From the NCBI GenBank assembly GCA_914767715.1, contig OU612065.1, positions 33,728,001-33,792,000 of the forward strand: DNA of 64,000 nt, written 5' to 3'. The translations under genes and the position numbers were made by a program. The number at the start of each line of letters is the position of its first letter. Position 1 is the first letter of the stretch. Source of the stretch: Membranipora membranacea (Eukaryota > Bryozoa > Gymnolaemata > Cheilostomatida > Membraniporidae). Below, one piece after another: positions 1-11,467 of the stretch. The notes below the pieces were generated by a model. That model saw nothing but the letters and a program-made list of their open reading frames with translations, was not told the DNA's origin and made no database searches.

Positions 1-1296
1 GGTTTTTTTTTCATCAGTTAAATACACATTTGATTAATATCAGCCATGAGTCAAATACAGCCTACTTCCCCTGAATAATCCTAGAAACATGATCTGCTCT
101 GCTCTGAATTGGTGGCAGTGAACCTTCTCAGCCAATGAAAGCCCTGATAATATTTGATGCATTGAGTCTATTGTTTGTTCTCTATTGTTTAGCGGCATAC
201 ATATGAATATTCCTATATAGACCATCACAATAAGCTTATATTATAAGGGACACGATCTAGGCCAATTGTCTAGGGCATCACACTAAGCCACACCCTCAAT
301 TCTTATGTGTTGTTGTTCCTGAGGGAGAGGTAGTTCATTGGTCAATCCTAGTCCGATGATTGAGTCAATGCTTAATGTAATTTTTTTTGTAAAGGATGAT
401 GCTAAAAAATTCAACCCAGGTTTTGGAGTCCTATGCATGTGGTGTTACTGTCGTCCTCCTTCAGGGGACAGAGTTGCACTACTATCCTCTGGTCATAGGA
501 CTGCCGCAGTCCTGATTTTGGGCTTGGGGACTGCGGCAGTCCTATGGTCTGACAATATCTCATGACTGTCTTCCTACGTCATAAAACGTTTCAAGACTGC
601 CTCACAACACATCTTATGAGTTTTCATCTGATAAATATGAGACTGATGCTGCATACGTATGCAGAGGTTAGCTCACATCTGGCATCAGAGTCTTGGTGTA
701 ATCGTCATATTTCTTGTCATTAGATATCTCATCATAGAAATGTGTCTTTCCTCATCTTGTATGGCAATTCTGCGATATTTCGTCTCCGCTGTATTGCCAA
801 TTACAAAATTAATGGTGTGGTATTGGATAGATTGAGTCTATGCATTAGGCCTCAAGTCAGTCTTTCAATGTCCTGAGACTACCTCACAATGTCTTGAGAC
901 ATACCAAGGCTGTCAAAGTGTCTGAACTGATTGTATCAAATTGTAATGTCTGCAGACGCATCAGTGACACTAGCCCGTCCATCGAGGCGGCCGATAAACC
1001 CGATCATTCTCTGGTGGATCATCCAAGGCACTCAACATCCTTGTTGAGGGTGGGGTCCCACACTGGTTCGGCATACACCAATAATGGGCGGCATAGACAT
1101 TTATAGGCAGGAAGGGAACTGTTTTTAGGTGCATAATTTTGAACTTGTTTGATAGACTTGAATGAACCCATTACCACTCAATTACCTGGGGGGGGGGGGG
1201 GAGGGAAGGTATGAGGAGTTATACACTATGGTTCCTTGTTTCGAATGAGTCCACTCCTATTTCCATGATCAAAAAAAGATGACAAGACATCTGCCG

Positions 1297-1390
1297 CGGG
1301 CGGGATTTCAACCCGGGCCTCCCGCTTTAAAGTCCATTGAAGTCATTGAACGCAGGCCCTCTATCAATTTATCCACGCCACCTTATGTGA
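1297..1390 (-). repeat. tRNA-derived repeat fragment
   Basis: Read on the minus strand, this stretch has a B-box-like GGTTGAAATCCCG followed by a disordered 3' part. The A-box side is degraded and no clean acceptor stem forms. It is best read as a tRNA-derived SINE remnant rather than a working tRNA gene. Confidence 0.4.
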
Positions 1391-2445
1391 TGTTCATGAA
1401 TCAAAACAGTATATGATTTCGCGTCAAGAAATGCCTATCGATAAATGCGAAATTTGACTTAAATGCTATTCCCATGTATTGATTGGGCCTAAAACTGATG
1501 TCTTGTCGACATATGGGATCAAAATGAAAGTAAGGAGAGACAGATCTTGTGCTCTTTGATTGTATGTCTGTCACGCTAGATGTATATTATTATAGTTCAG
1601 TTACATCATAGAACTACTTCCTTTCCTAATTTACGTCTTTGTGTGGGCGGGAATGGGAAGAATGGGAGCTCACTCAGCTTCCATCCTTCATACTATTCAC
1701 CCCCAACCAGCACACAAAGCCTCAAATTAGGAAATGTCTGTCTTACACAGCTCAAGACGGTCTCACAGACAGTCTTGAGATGTGTAAGGTAGACTTGACT
1801 TGTCGGAATTGGTGTGAATTGTCATTGCAATTTTAAAATAGAACCAGACCGTCTTGAGACTATCTCACAACATCTCCATCAAGCATGTCTCATAAGACTT
1901 CTTATGATCCCTCACACACATTACTATTCACCACAGTGACCGCATTGAAGAAAAATTACATTACTGCATGGACAGTAATCATTTATAAGCAACTCATTGT
2001 AGAGGGTTTGCTTGTTGAACCAGGTAAAGCTCTCTTAATTGTGGGCTTTTAATTTTCCAATATCCAGTATCAACCAAACTAAAATATCGGACATTGGCGA
2101 AATATAGGCATGTTGTCCCAGGGGGCCATGCTCTGATTGGCTTATTCGTGCTTAAGGAGTTTCAAGACCTCAGTGAAAATTTATTCACTGCAAAAAGAGA
2201 AAAGAAAGCTTGAAAGGTAGGAGTTTCAAAGATGGTTATTGGTTGTAAACATTGATGACCTAATCCATCTGAGCCTTATCAAGTGTATACATTAAAAATG
2301 TAGCTGTTCTACCTACCTATATGCATATGCGATAACACAGGCTTATTCTGCCGAATACGCGATTACTGAAATCTCCAGTTCCTGTAATATCAATAGCCAC
2401 TTCTATAACAAATCTATTGTGGAGCAAGTGTTGGTTTATGTTCTC

Positions 2446-2949
2446 AATAGACAGTTTTCTGAGCTCTGGTCTAGGCCTCAATTCGGAGTTGTCCTCTCTC
2501 CAGTTTGGTACTTTTAACCCACACCGCATAGGAAAAACCTGCTGAAAGAGGGTTATTTTGAAAATCGCTTATGATAGGATAAAATTGATTTTTGATTCAG
2601 AGTCTGCACCATTGAAAACCCTATGAGACAGGGTTTCCAAATCATTGGAGGCTTGAATGTTGATAAATCTGAATTTCAGTGACGAAACTCGTGAAAATTT
2701 TCTGCAAAACAGGCAGAAAATGTTATAATTGACTATCCAATTACTTAAATTATTTCCCAAACTATGTCCATATGAGTTTTCAATGTTGCAGATTCTGAAT
2801 CAAATATACTGTTTATCCTATTATAAGCGGTTTTCACGATAACCCTCTTTCCAGCACGTTTTTCCTAAGCGGCGTGGGTGAAAGTACCAAACTGGAGAGA
2901 GGACAACTCCGAATTGAGGCCTAAATCAGAGCTCAGAAAACTGTCTATT
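2446..2949. repeat. foldback (long inverted-repeat) element
   Basis: The left arm from 2446 (AATAGACAGTTTTCTGAGCTC start) is matched in reverse complement by the right arm ending at 2949. Pairing covers at least 2446-2620 with 2775-2949 at high but imperfect identity. Weaker pairing continues toward the centre, so nearly the whole unit is one imperfect palindrome. No coding sequence is seen inside. This is the structure of a non-autonomous foldback element or MITE; the family is not assigned. Confidence 0.7.
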
Positions 2950-3878
2950 CAACGCTGCGCACATACCACATCCGATCACTATGTCGCATGGTAAAGTTGC
3001 CGGACAGTCCCGGCATGCAAGCTCTGAGGCATTTGTTACACCGCTTTGTATGCCTTGTGTGTTATGAGACGACCACAAGCAGCACCTTCCACGTGTTGTT
3101 AGTTTGATTGCTGTATCGTCATACTACATCTTCTCACAACACCTAGAATGTAATGCAACAGTACTAACCGGTCCTGCCCATCCTGTTACCAATGACAGCT
3201 CATTGTGTTTTCTCAGATCTATAGGCCTTAATTGCTGTTACAAAACCAAAGCATGTAATGCACTTCACCCATATAAATATAAAACAACTGGGCTGGACCA
3301 AGGAGGAAAAAAACTTACTGATGACACTAAAACAGAGGCCTAGTCAGCCTTCCATATGCAAGCAAATCATGTTTTTTTTACAAAAAAAACAGTCTACACA
3401 AACAAAGTACAGAGATCTGAACCCCAAGGTTGACATTTCCATATATATTAATAATTTCAAACTGCAGAGAGACCTTAAGTTGATCCTCCATGCCACTCGC
3501 TATATTGCAAGGCTTTTCCTACCACCAACTTACTAATAATAATGATCTTTATCCAAACCAGGGATCTGTGCCAATGAACAGCTCATACATTCAGTTGAGT
3601 TAGCTCAACATTAACATCACCAAGCTCTTTGCTGGAAGCCTCTTTTGTTCACTCAGCACAGAAATGGAAAATACGATGAGAGAGCTGTATGGCCCAATAG
3701 TTCCTTTCGCTTTCATGGTTGCCGGCAAATTTGATTTCCTATCAATCATCAAAAACCAAATAGATAAGCAGTCATTTGTTGACTACAGTGCTATTAATGT
3801 GAGCAATGATAGTTTGTTGCTTATTTATTGTAATCTTTCTCCTCAGTCTAATCCTGTCCATCATGATCTGACTAGATT

Positions 3879-6800
3879 ATGGAAGAGGAGGAAGTACACA
3901 AGGATATAATTGATTCTATCTATGAGTCTGCAGAGAATACTCTCACAACTTCCGGTCTTATCCTGGTCAAAGATTTCATCAAGAAATGGAAATACGCTCT
4001 GGCATCTGACGAACTTCTGCTGCAGAACCATGACCAAGTGCCACTGGAGTCCATAACTAACGTAGAGAACGCTATTCCAGAGGAACTGTTAGAGGAACTG
4101 TTTATTGTTACAAGGTAGGTGGTCAGTTGACTTACAGATGAGCGCCAGTCTTTAGTATCATACATGCTGAGTTTTACATATTACATCGTGAGCGTCTAGT
4201 GGGTAAAACATTGCAAGAGAGGTGTGTAAAAATTTTTGAACATTGTGTCACGCTTAGATTTCAATGTTCGTTGTGACACAAGTTTTACTGCTAGTGATTG
4301 CCATACTTCAAGTGTATCACTCCCTGAAGTTAGTATGATCATGTGATAGCAAGCATCTCAATCTTTTTTCTAGCCCAGCTGAAAGTTTGTATTTACCTGG
4401 AATGAAGCCGCTTCATGATGTCAAGTTAGAAGATGTACCAGAGGAAGCTAAACTCAAGACTATCAAGTTAGTTTCGTGCTAATTCAACTTTTGATGATGT
4501 TTCAGACATGGCTTAATCATAAGTAACTGCCTGACTATAACATGCATTGGTCTTTGGGTCTTTAAGCTCTGTTCATGGGTGGTGGTTCGGTAAGTGAATA
4601 TACTGAACTTTTGAGACTTTCCATCCCATAAAATGTCTGAGTATTTCCATGTTCATATCTACATTTCCTCATGACAAGAAAATAAATATGTCAAAATATG
4701 GAGAGAACCCCAAGTAGACCAGGCCTCTTTGAGGTGTCAGTTATTTTCTTGACATCTCCGATATGCAAGAGTTGATAAGCTTGGTCAACCTCTAAGCATC
4801 AACAAAGCTTTATAAGACAGACCAGGTATAATGGGCGTGACGCGTAATGGCTTTGTATGTTGCATGCGGTTTCATACCATCATACAGCATGCATTAGGTT
4901 ACCTGCAGCTCACATACATCCATAGAGTTATTATATACTCTAGAGTGGACAATATGTACAAAAATAGCATCAGTTTTCAGTATATTGCGAAATCCATGAC
5001 ACAACGCAATCTGGTTGTGCATGGCTAGTGCCTGTATCATATAACTTATCATTGAGAATATAGGTATCGGGCATGGAAATTTAGCTTTTAAGAGCGCTTA
5101 TGGCCATTTTTTTGATAAAAATTTTCATGTGACACTATGTGGATCACTTGCAGGTAATTTCACTTGCAGCCAGTGGAAATGTTTCTATGTTTTCTCATTA
5201 AAATAAGCCAAAATCTCAACCGCAAACACATCATTGTGATGAAATAGAAACTGAAAGGCTAGCTGGATTTTTTTCACCGCCACTAGCCATCCATATTAGC
5301 TGTGTCCTGTCTCTCTTACTTATTTTATTTTTGATTAAATGAAGTACAAGCAGACTGTGTAAAAGTGATCGGAGGTGTAAAAGTTTGCCACTTGCCTCAT
5401 TTGCAGTCACAGTGTACATAATTTCGAGATTCAGATTTGCTCTTCAGATATCATTGCTTTATTTGGTGTATTATATTAAGTTTTTTGCTTGGTATGTCAA
5501 AGTAGATTGGTGCTAAAATCACTGCAAGTTAACTGTGATGATGCTACAAGCCCCCAGTGCTCATCAGCTCACTTTCTGACTGCAAGACTTTTATTTTCAT
5601 AGCATCAATCCATTTCTGATGGAGACTCAAAGGTCTTAGAAATTCTAACTCCGGTCGTTTCAAAGGAGTTACAGGTTTGTTTCTACTTCACTGTTGCTCA
5701 AAAGCCTATATAAAACGTGTATCATCCGCTATGCAAACACACCTATATACTTCAACTTCAAATATTTCAAACATTACTGAGCTATCATAAAGTGTAAAAA
5801 AAATTATTGTATATTATGATGCTGATGTTTTCATTAACAAATAAACAACCATCAGAGAAAATTGCATCAAACCCCCCCCCCCCCCCCCCCCCCTGTACCA
5901 AATGATCTCTTATTTTGAGTATGGTGAGAAATCAGAAATATCTGTAAACTTAAAAATGTCACATCCGTGAGAGAGTGAAATTATATCGGCTTTCTCAGTA
6001 CTAATATAGTCATGTTAATATCAGTCTTGTGGGTAGAATTTTCTGGAAGTTTGTTGCAAATAGAAATATTTGGCCGATGATATATATAACATTGGTTAAA
6101 ACATTTTAATTCACATTGTATACTATCGGTACCTAAAGATGAAATATTAATAAAGTCTATAATTACGCTCTGCGTACTCTTCTCAACTGAAGATTGAAGT
6201 TGCAAAGACGAAATATTATGGTGTTATCCATAGTGTGTTGCAACTGATTACTGACTGCCATTTTCATACAATTTTAAAGACTGAGTGAGGGAAATTAAGA
6301 AAATCTAGAGTCAAGCTGGACAAGTATGATTCTTGAGTTGACCATTTGATGTTTCTTGATATTCAGCGACTCAGCAGAAAAGTTTATGCATTGATTTATT
6401 TAACCTGCTGTGTTGGCTTGAATAGTTTCGGCAATCCAAAAACGAGTGGCCACCTGGAGAGGGAATTAAGAGCTTTCAATGATATAGCCAAACCAAAACC
6501 TGAAAATCTTTGTACGCATTGTATAATTGGAAGTCATAATACTGGACAGATAAAATGAACTCAGTGAGTGAGTATCATTTTAGTTAGCGAGACAGGACCC
6601 AGTTAAACTGGCAGGCAAGTGGCAGAGGCAAAATCTGGCTAGCCAGGTAATTGTGAGTTTATCGCGCTGATATGTTTGCGGTTGAGATTTTGGTGTTTAA
6701 TGGGGATAACACAAATCTTTTTGTCCCCTGACTGCTAAAGAAATCACTTGCAAGTCATCTTATAGTGCGACAAGAAAAGTTTTACAAAAATATTGCTAAA

Positions 6801-9800
6801 AGTGCTCTAAAAGCGAAAAAGGCAAGCAGCAAACCTTTTCACCTCCAATCACTTTTCCATAGGCTACTTGTACTCCATGTTATCACAAATAGCTGGAATT
6901 GAACAGATAAAGTAAACCGACTGAGTGTGCAACATATAAGTTTGAGAGACAGGACACAGTTAAATGCTTGGCAAGTGGCAGGAACCAGCTAGCCCTGTCA
7001 TTGGGATTTAAGCTCACAGGTTTGCGGTTGATATTTGGCTTATTTTAATGGGAGCATAGGAAAAAATTTTTATACTGACTGGTTGTGAAAATACCCTAGG
7101 GGATGTTAATGGTGTTACATGTGAAATTCTCTGAAAAATGGCTACAAGTGCTCCATAAACTAAATTTGTATGTACAATTTTGATATTTTCAATGATAAAG
7201 TCAATGATTCATGCACTATCCACGCACAACCAGATTTCATTGCGTCATGGAATTGAAAGTGAAGATACCTGCAAGTGATCCACATGGTGTCACATGAAAA
7301 GTTTTCCAAAAACATGGCTATAAGCGCTCTAAAAATCTAAATTCCCATGCCCATTATGTGTATTCTCAATGATAAGTTATATGATACAGTCACTAGCCAT
7401 GCACAACCAGATTGCGTTGTGTCATAGATTTCGCAATAATTAAGTAGGACGTTTTTAACACTGCATTGTCCGCTCTAGAGTATATAATAACTCTATGCAT
7501 ACATCTCTCAAATACTAGCCTGGCCAGCCTGAGAGTCGTTTATAACATATTATTATTAATAATAATAATAATGAGTTTTTTTATATACCGCATAATGTAA
7601 GCCACAATGGGTACTTCTAAGCGGTGAACATTGCATCATTACCGCCCAGTCACTGGGTCCAAGCACTCCATAGCCAACCCTGACTAATGAGAACCTACAT
7701 CGCATGAAGCGCTGGTACTCATTGGAACACCCTACCGAACTCGGCCTCTCAAGTAACACCAGTGGACATGCACGGGAATCGAACCACGGTCGTCAGATCG
7801 ATGATCCAACCCGCTAACCCGCTAACCACTAGGCTAACCACTAGGCTAACCTGATATTATAATTATTTTCTTTATTGCTGGTGTCATGACAATTTGATAC
7901 CTGTGTATGTAACTGGGTTGTTCTAGCTTATGACTCGGTGAGCTGATAGTTTTCCTTTGTTCATAATATATTGTTACATTAGTTAAACCAACAACAAAGT
8001 GCAGCATGCAGTTACAGAGCTACCCAATGGTCCTAAAACGCCAAAATTATTCACTGAATGCTCTAAGAATCTTCTCTTATTTTGATTAGGCACACACAGC
8101 AGGCCAGGAAACTAAAAACTGAAAGAAATGTACCAGATTATTCAATACGTAGCGTCATGGAATCTACCTTCAGAACTGATGAAAACCTGGTAAAAATATT
8201 ATTTCTGATGTTCTCAGAGGGAAAATATAAGGAAAAGTTTAGGCCATGTATTTGTACTGTATGGTCAGCAGGAGAGATTGTGTATGTTACTTGTCAAAGT
8301 TGATCATACATTGCTTTGATCTGACAATCACCTGTATAGTTTGCACATTGAAACAAGAGAAGCTGACTCTGTGATAATCAAAAGGCTGATGTGTTTAGTT
8401 AATTATAGCATAATCATGATTTTAAAAGTTTGACCGTTAAACTACACATTTATGTAAGCTGATTAAAAAGTCGAGTATGCTCTGTGGTAGTTTCAATGCA
8501 ACAAGTTTTTTACACACCGTATATTTCTTTTTACAACAGGCCCACAAGCATGCTAGAATCAGAGCCGAAAGAGACTTGTTGAAAACAACCAAAGAAGACG
8601 GGACGCTGATAAAAGGCACCAAAAAGGAAATAGATGTACCTGAGGCTATAGTAGAACTTGTGTATACCAAAGGGCAGGACAAATTCCCCGATAAAGCAAT
8701 ACAGGTTAGGTGATGCACTGAAAGGTTTGGTATTCAGCTAGATATATTAATATTGAGATACCTCCTTGGCGAGTGGTAGAGGGTTTGTTTGCATAGGTAC
8801 ATGCACTATCTCCACAGCACAGTACAAACTAGTCAATTAAGGCCAGCATATCCCTGCATTAAAGGCAGTTAGGAGCCGCTCTTCAACAATTTGATAGCTT
8901 TGCCAAGGTAGCCTGTAGTGGTCATATTTAGAAATAAGAAGGTGTTTTATTCTTACATTACATGTGTGGGGACACAATTCCTATTCTTACCTATGAGCTA
9001 AAGTGAAAAAGTGAATAGCACAGTGTCGTTGCGTCATGAGGAATGCACTGAATTAGAAAGGACACTGAGCCTGTAACAAATTGCAAATGGTTTCCAGTCT
9101 AGAGTATTTACATGTCTATGATGCTTCCTCACTGCCTTTGATGCAGGGATTTGTTTCCTTAATTGACTAAGGTTCAAGACACTGGTAGTAACAAAGGTAC
9201 AAACGCATAGAATAACTAACCCTCCAGGTGTGAAAGGGACAAGTGACTATTCCAGGTGCTTTAATTACAACAATTACCTTACCTCCTTTTGTAGAGAACA
9301 CGACAAACACACATTCACATGGTTACAGAGAATACACTGGCTAGTCTGAGGGATGTTATAGTCTGTGATAAGGAAGGTCAGATACCAGGAGACTTCAGTG
9401 AATCTCCTGACCAGGTACACAGCTCTAAGTCTGCCGCTGATATATTCTCCTCCGGCATGATGTTTATAGAAGATACTTTTTATCTGGACACTCGGAAACT
9501 TTCTTCTAAAGACTACAGCAGGTTGGTTCTGATCGTATAGATGATGAACCCGTACTTACCTCAGTAAAGCATATATGAGCCCGTACTTACCTCAGTAAAG
9601 CATATATAAACTCATACTTACCTCAGTGAAGCATATATAAACCCGTACCTACCTTAGTATAGCATATAAACCCGTACTTACCTCAGTCAAGCAAATATAA
9701 ACCTGTACTTACCTCAGTCAAGCAAATATAAACCTGTACTTACCTCAGTCAAGCAAATATAAACCTGTACTTACCTCAGTCAAGCAAATATAAACCTGTA

Positions 9801-11467
9801 CTTACCTCAGTCAAGCAAATATAAACCCGTACTTACCTCGGTCAAGCAAATATAACCCCGTACTTACCTCAGTCAAGCAAATATAAACCCGTACTTACCT
9901 TAGTATAGAATGTAAACACAGCTGACTAGCTACCAGTATAGGTGATGTACGGGTTATATAGGTATTACCCGCCCTTCATTATGAAGGTACAATTTCAATT
10001 ACAAAGTGTCTGTCAGCCATATACACAAAGAAGGTGTCTGTAAGGGCCATTGATGAGTATGTAGGGTCTTTATATAAACTGTGAAATATTGAGCAGTCTA
10101 CACACAGTTTTCTGCTGCAAGTTTAGCGTGAAATTGCAGAGTTGGGCTTCAGGAACTGTCCTGTTCAGTAAGAACCAAGCTAGATGAAATTTGGCCTAGT
10201 GTCAAAACACCACAATATCTTCCTGTTAGACAAATATCCGAGATCCTGCAGGGAAGGCTTATCCCCATACATATGACATTTAACCTGATCAATGATGGTA
10301 CGTATTCTATTTTTGTAGACATATAGTCCAGTGGTTGAGAAAGAAGGGCAGTACTAAAGATTACCCAATCAAGTCCATGCAATTTGTCAAGATTGCCGAT
10401 ATGAAGATTCGGCTTGGTGTGCCATATGTGTACATACATCAGGGAAACTGTGAGCATATGTTGCAGTTCATTGATATCAGGTAAATATATACTAGAACAC
10501 TTTTCTGCTGGCAGAATCTCTTGAAAATATTCCGTATCAATGCCGGACACTAAGATCAAAATTACCTCTCTGCCTGTCTGTTTTTCCGTACCCCTCAACT
10601 TAAGCAAATAGGCTTTTCATGTGATTGTTCAAAATGGGATAACAAGTCGTCAAATTTGGCAAAAAAGAGAGTTGTCTACCTAATGTCAGAGAGGGGACAA
10701 CTGCAACAAAAGGAGTATAATAATTTGATTTAGTTTTTGATCTTGTAATGAGTCTTGGATTGTCCCTGGATTGACACAGTGATTATTGTATCAAGTTGTA
10801 TTGCTCATATATGATACATTTAATGGGCTTTTATACAAATAGTGATATCGACATGAGAAACCTCAATACTATCTACTCATCTCATAAGCTCACTATTTAT
10901 GTCTGTCGCTTTTGTCAAGTTCATGATAATTTCATGATTGACAAAAGATTATTATGCTGATTTGTGCATGGCTTAGTTAATGGCAGCAAAATAACTGCAA
11001 GTGAGATTTTTTTAGCATTGTATCATCCAACTCTCCTATGAGCTGTGTAATGATATGTCACAAAATCTCACCTGCATTTGTTTTGCCGGTTGATTTGTGT
11101 GGTGATTGGACCACCTTCATAACATTCTACTTCACAAATCCGCTTTGAAGTTCATTTCCATAGACATGACTATGTTTATTTCGCTTTTTTTTGTAGGCTG
11201 GTAAACTCTGAGGACTGCCAGACTTTGGCTGCATATCCTCTACAGATCACACAACATCAGCATCGATTCTACATCTGTAAATCATGTCAGATACGCAGCG
11301 TTAGATGGATGGTTGTAAACAGCGTCGTCTCCCCTGCCGATCCCGACCATTACTGCGACATCTGCTACAAGATGCTTCATTATAACAACAAGGGTGAAAA
11401 GATCTGTGATTTTAAGGCATACAGATATAATGATATGATGCATAGTACTCTGTCGCTAGCCTACTGA
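3879..11467 (+). CDS. SNAPC3: snRNA-activating protein complex subunit 3 (SNAP50)
   Basis: SNAPC3 is the DNA-contacting subunit of SNAPc, which binds the proximal sequence element of snRNA promoters for Pol II and Pol III in the nucleus. Proposed exons: 3879-4114, 4374-4470, 5603-5674, 8100-8189, 8540-8704, 9295-9521, 10319-10480, 11197-11467. They sum to 1320 nt (439 aa); the human protein is about 411. The C-terminal half matches the family well: LRDVIVCDKEGQIPGDF and SPDQ, a FIEDTFY block, the HQGNCEH block, then the zinc-binding end with CKSC, CDICYKMLHY and an F-AY-Y tail before TGA. The N-terminus is poorly conserved, and the start at 3879 is the first ATG in frame with the acidic MEEEE segment. 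The exon 2 donor (GTTTCG at 4471) is weak but keeps frame; a stronger donor at 4467 would not. Exons 5-8 are secure and exons 1-4 less so. No in-frame stop was found. Confidence 0.9.
4850..7510. repeat. inverted repeat copies in SNAPC3 introns
   Basis: Sequence around 4860-5170 recurs in reverse complement around 7260-7500. Shared blocks include the element edge TAGAGTTATTATATACTCTA, a block around AACCAGATTGCGTTGTG, and the stretch around GGATCACTTGCAGG. Further related blocks near 5200-5420 match 6590-7050 in inverted or direct orientation. This looks like several diverged copies of one non-autonomous element inserted in both orientations. A related edge appears again near 55575-55665. No coding content is seen. 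Confidence 0.55.
5874..5893 (+). repeat. poly-C tract
   Basis: An uninterrupted run of about 20 C lies in a SNAPC3 intron. Homopolymers of this length are prone to length error in assembly. Confidence 0.8.
7556..7856 (-). repeat. tRNA-derived SINE
   Basis: The minus strand begins with a repeated A-box-like block (TTAGCCTAGTGGTTAGC, partly duplicated near 7806-7851), followed by GGTTCGATTCCCGTG, a good B box. It then runs through an unrelated body to an AT-rich ATT-repeat tail near 7556-7572. A tRNA-like Pol III promoter head, a body and a simple-repeat tail are the standard SINE layout. It lies in a SNAPC3 intron, antisense to the gene. Confidence 0.65.
9548..9910 (+). repeat. 31-bp satellite, 12 copies
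   Basis: About 12 tandem units of 31 bp lie in the SNAPC3 intron between exons ending at 9521 and starting at 10319. The core GTACTTACCTCAGT is nearly invariant. The linker varies (AAAGCATATATAAAC early, CAAGCAAATATAAAC later), and units 4 and 12 are the most diverged. In reverse complement each unit carries CTGAGGTAAGTAC, a consensus 5' splice site. No coding potential is seen. Confidence 0.9.

Larger units (their letters stand above)
1..3878. other. gene-free 5' flank with repeats
   Basis: I see no supported coding gene here. Short open frames are scattered and have no family signature or splice context. The stretch holds a poly-G run near 1190-1201, a degraded tRNA-like sequence near 1297-1390, and scattered copies of a GTCTTGAGAC-type motif with nearby CTCACAACAT near 590, 870-900, 1750-1775 and 1850-1875, which suggests old repeat copies. 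A long foldback lies at 2446-2949. Confidence 0.6.

Noticed and set aside
3664-3909. Upstream open frame as a first exon of SNAPC3
   Set aside because: A possible 48-nt intron (donor at 3799, acceptor at 3846) leads into a stop in the SNAPC3 frame, and the encoded residues do not resemble the family N-terminus.
10149-10607. 152-codon minus-strand open frame
   Set aside because: It overlaps the SNAPC3 exon 10319-10480 in antisense. The plus-strand exon has the conserved HQGNCEH block and correct phases, and the minus frame matches no family I know.
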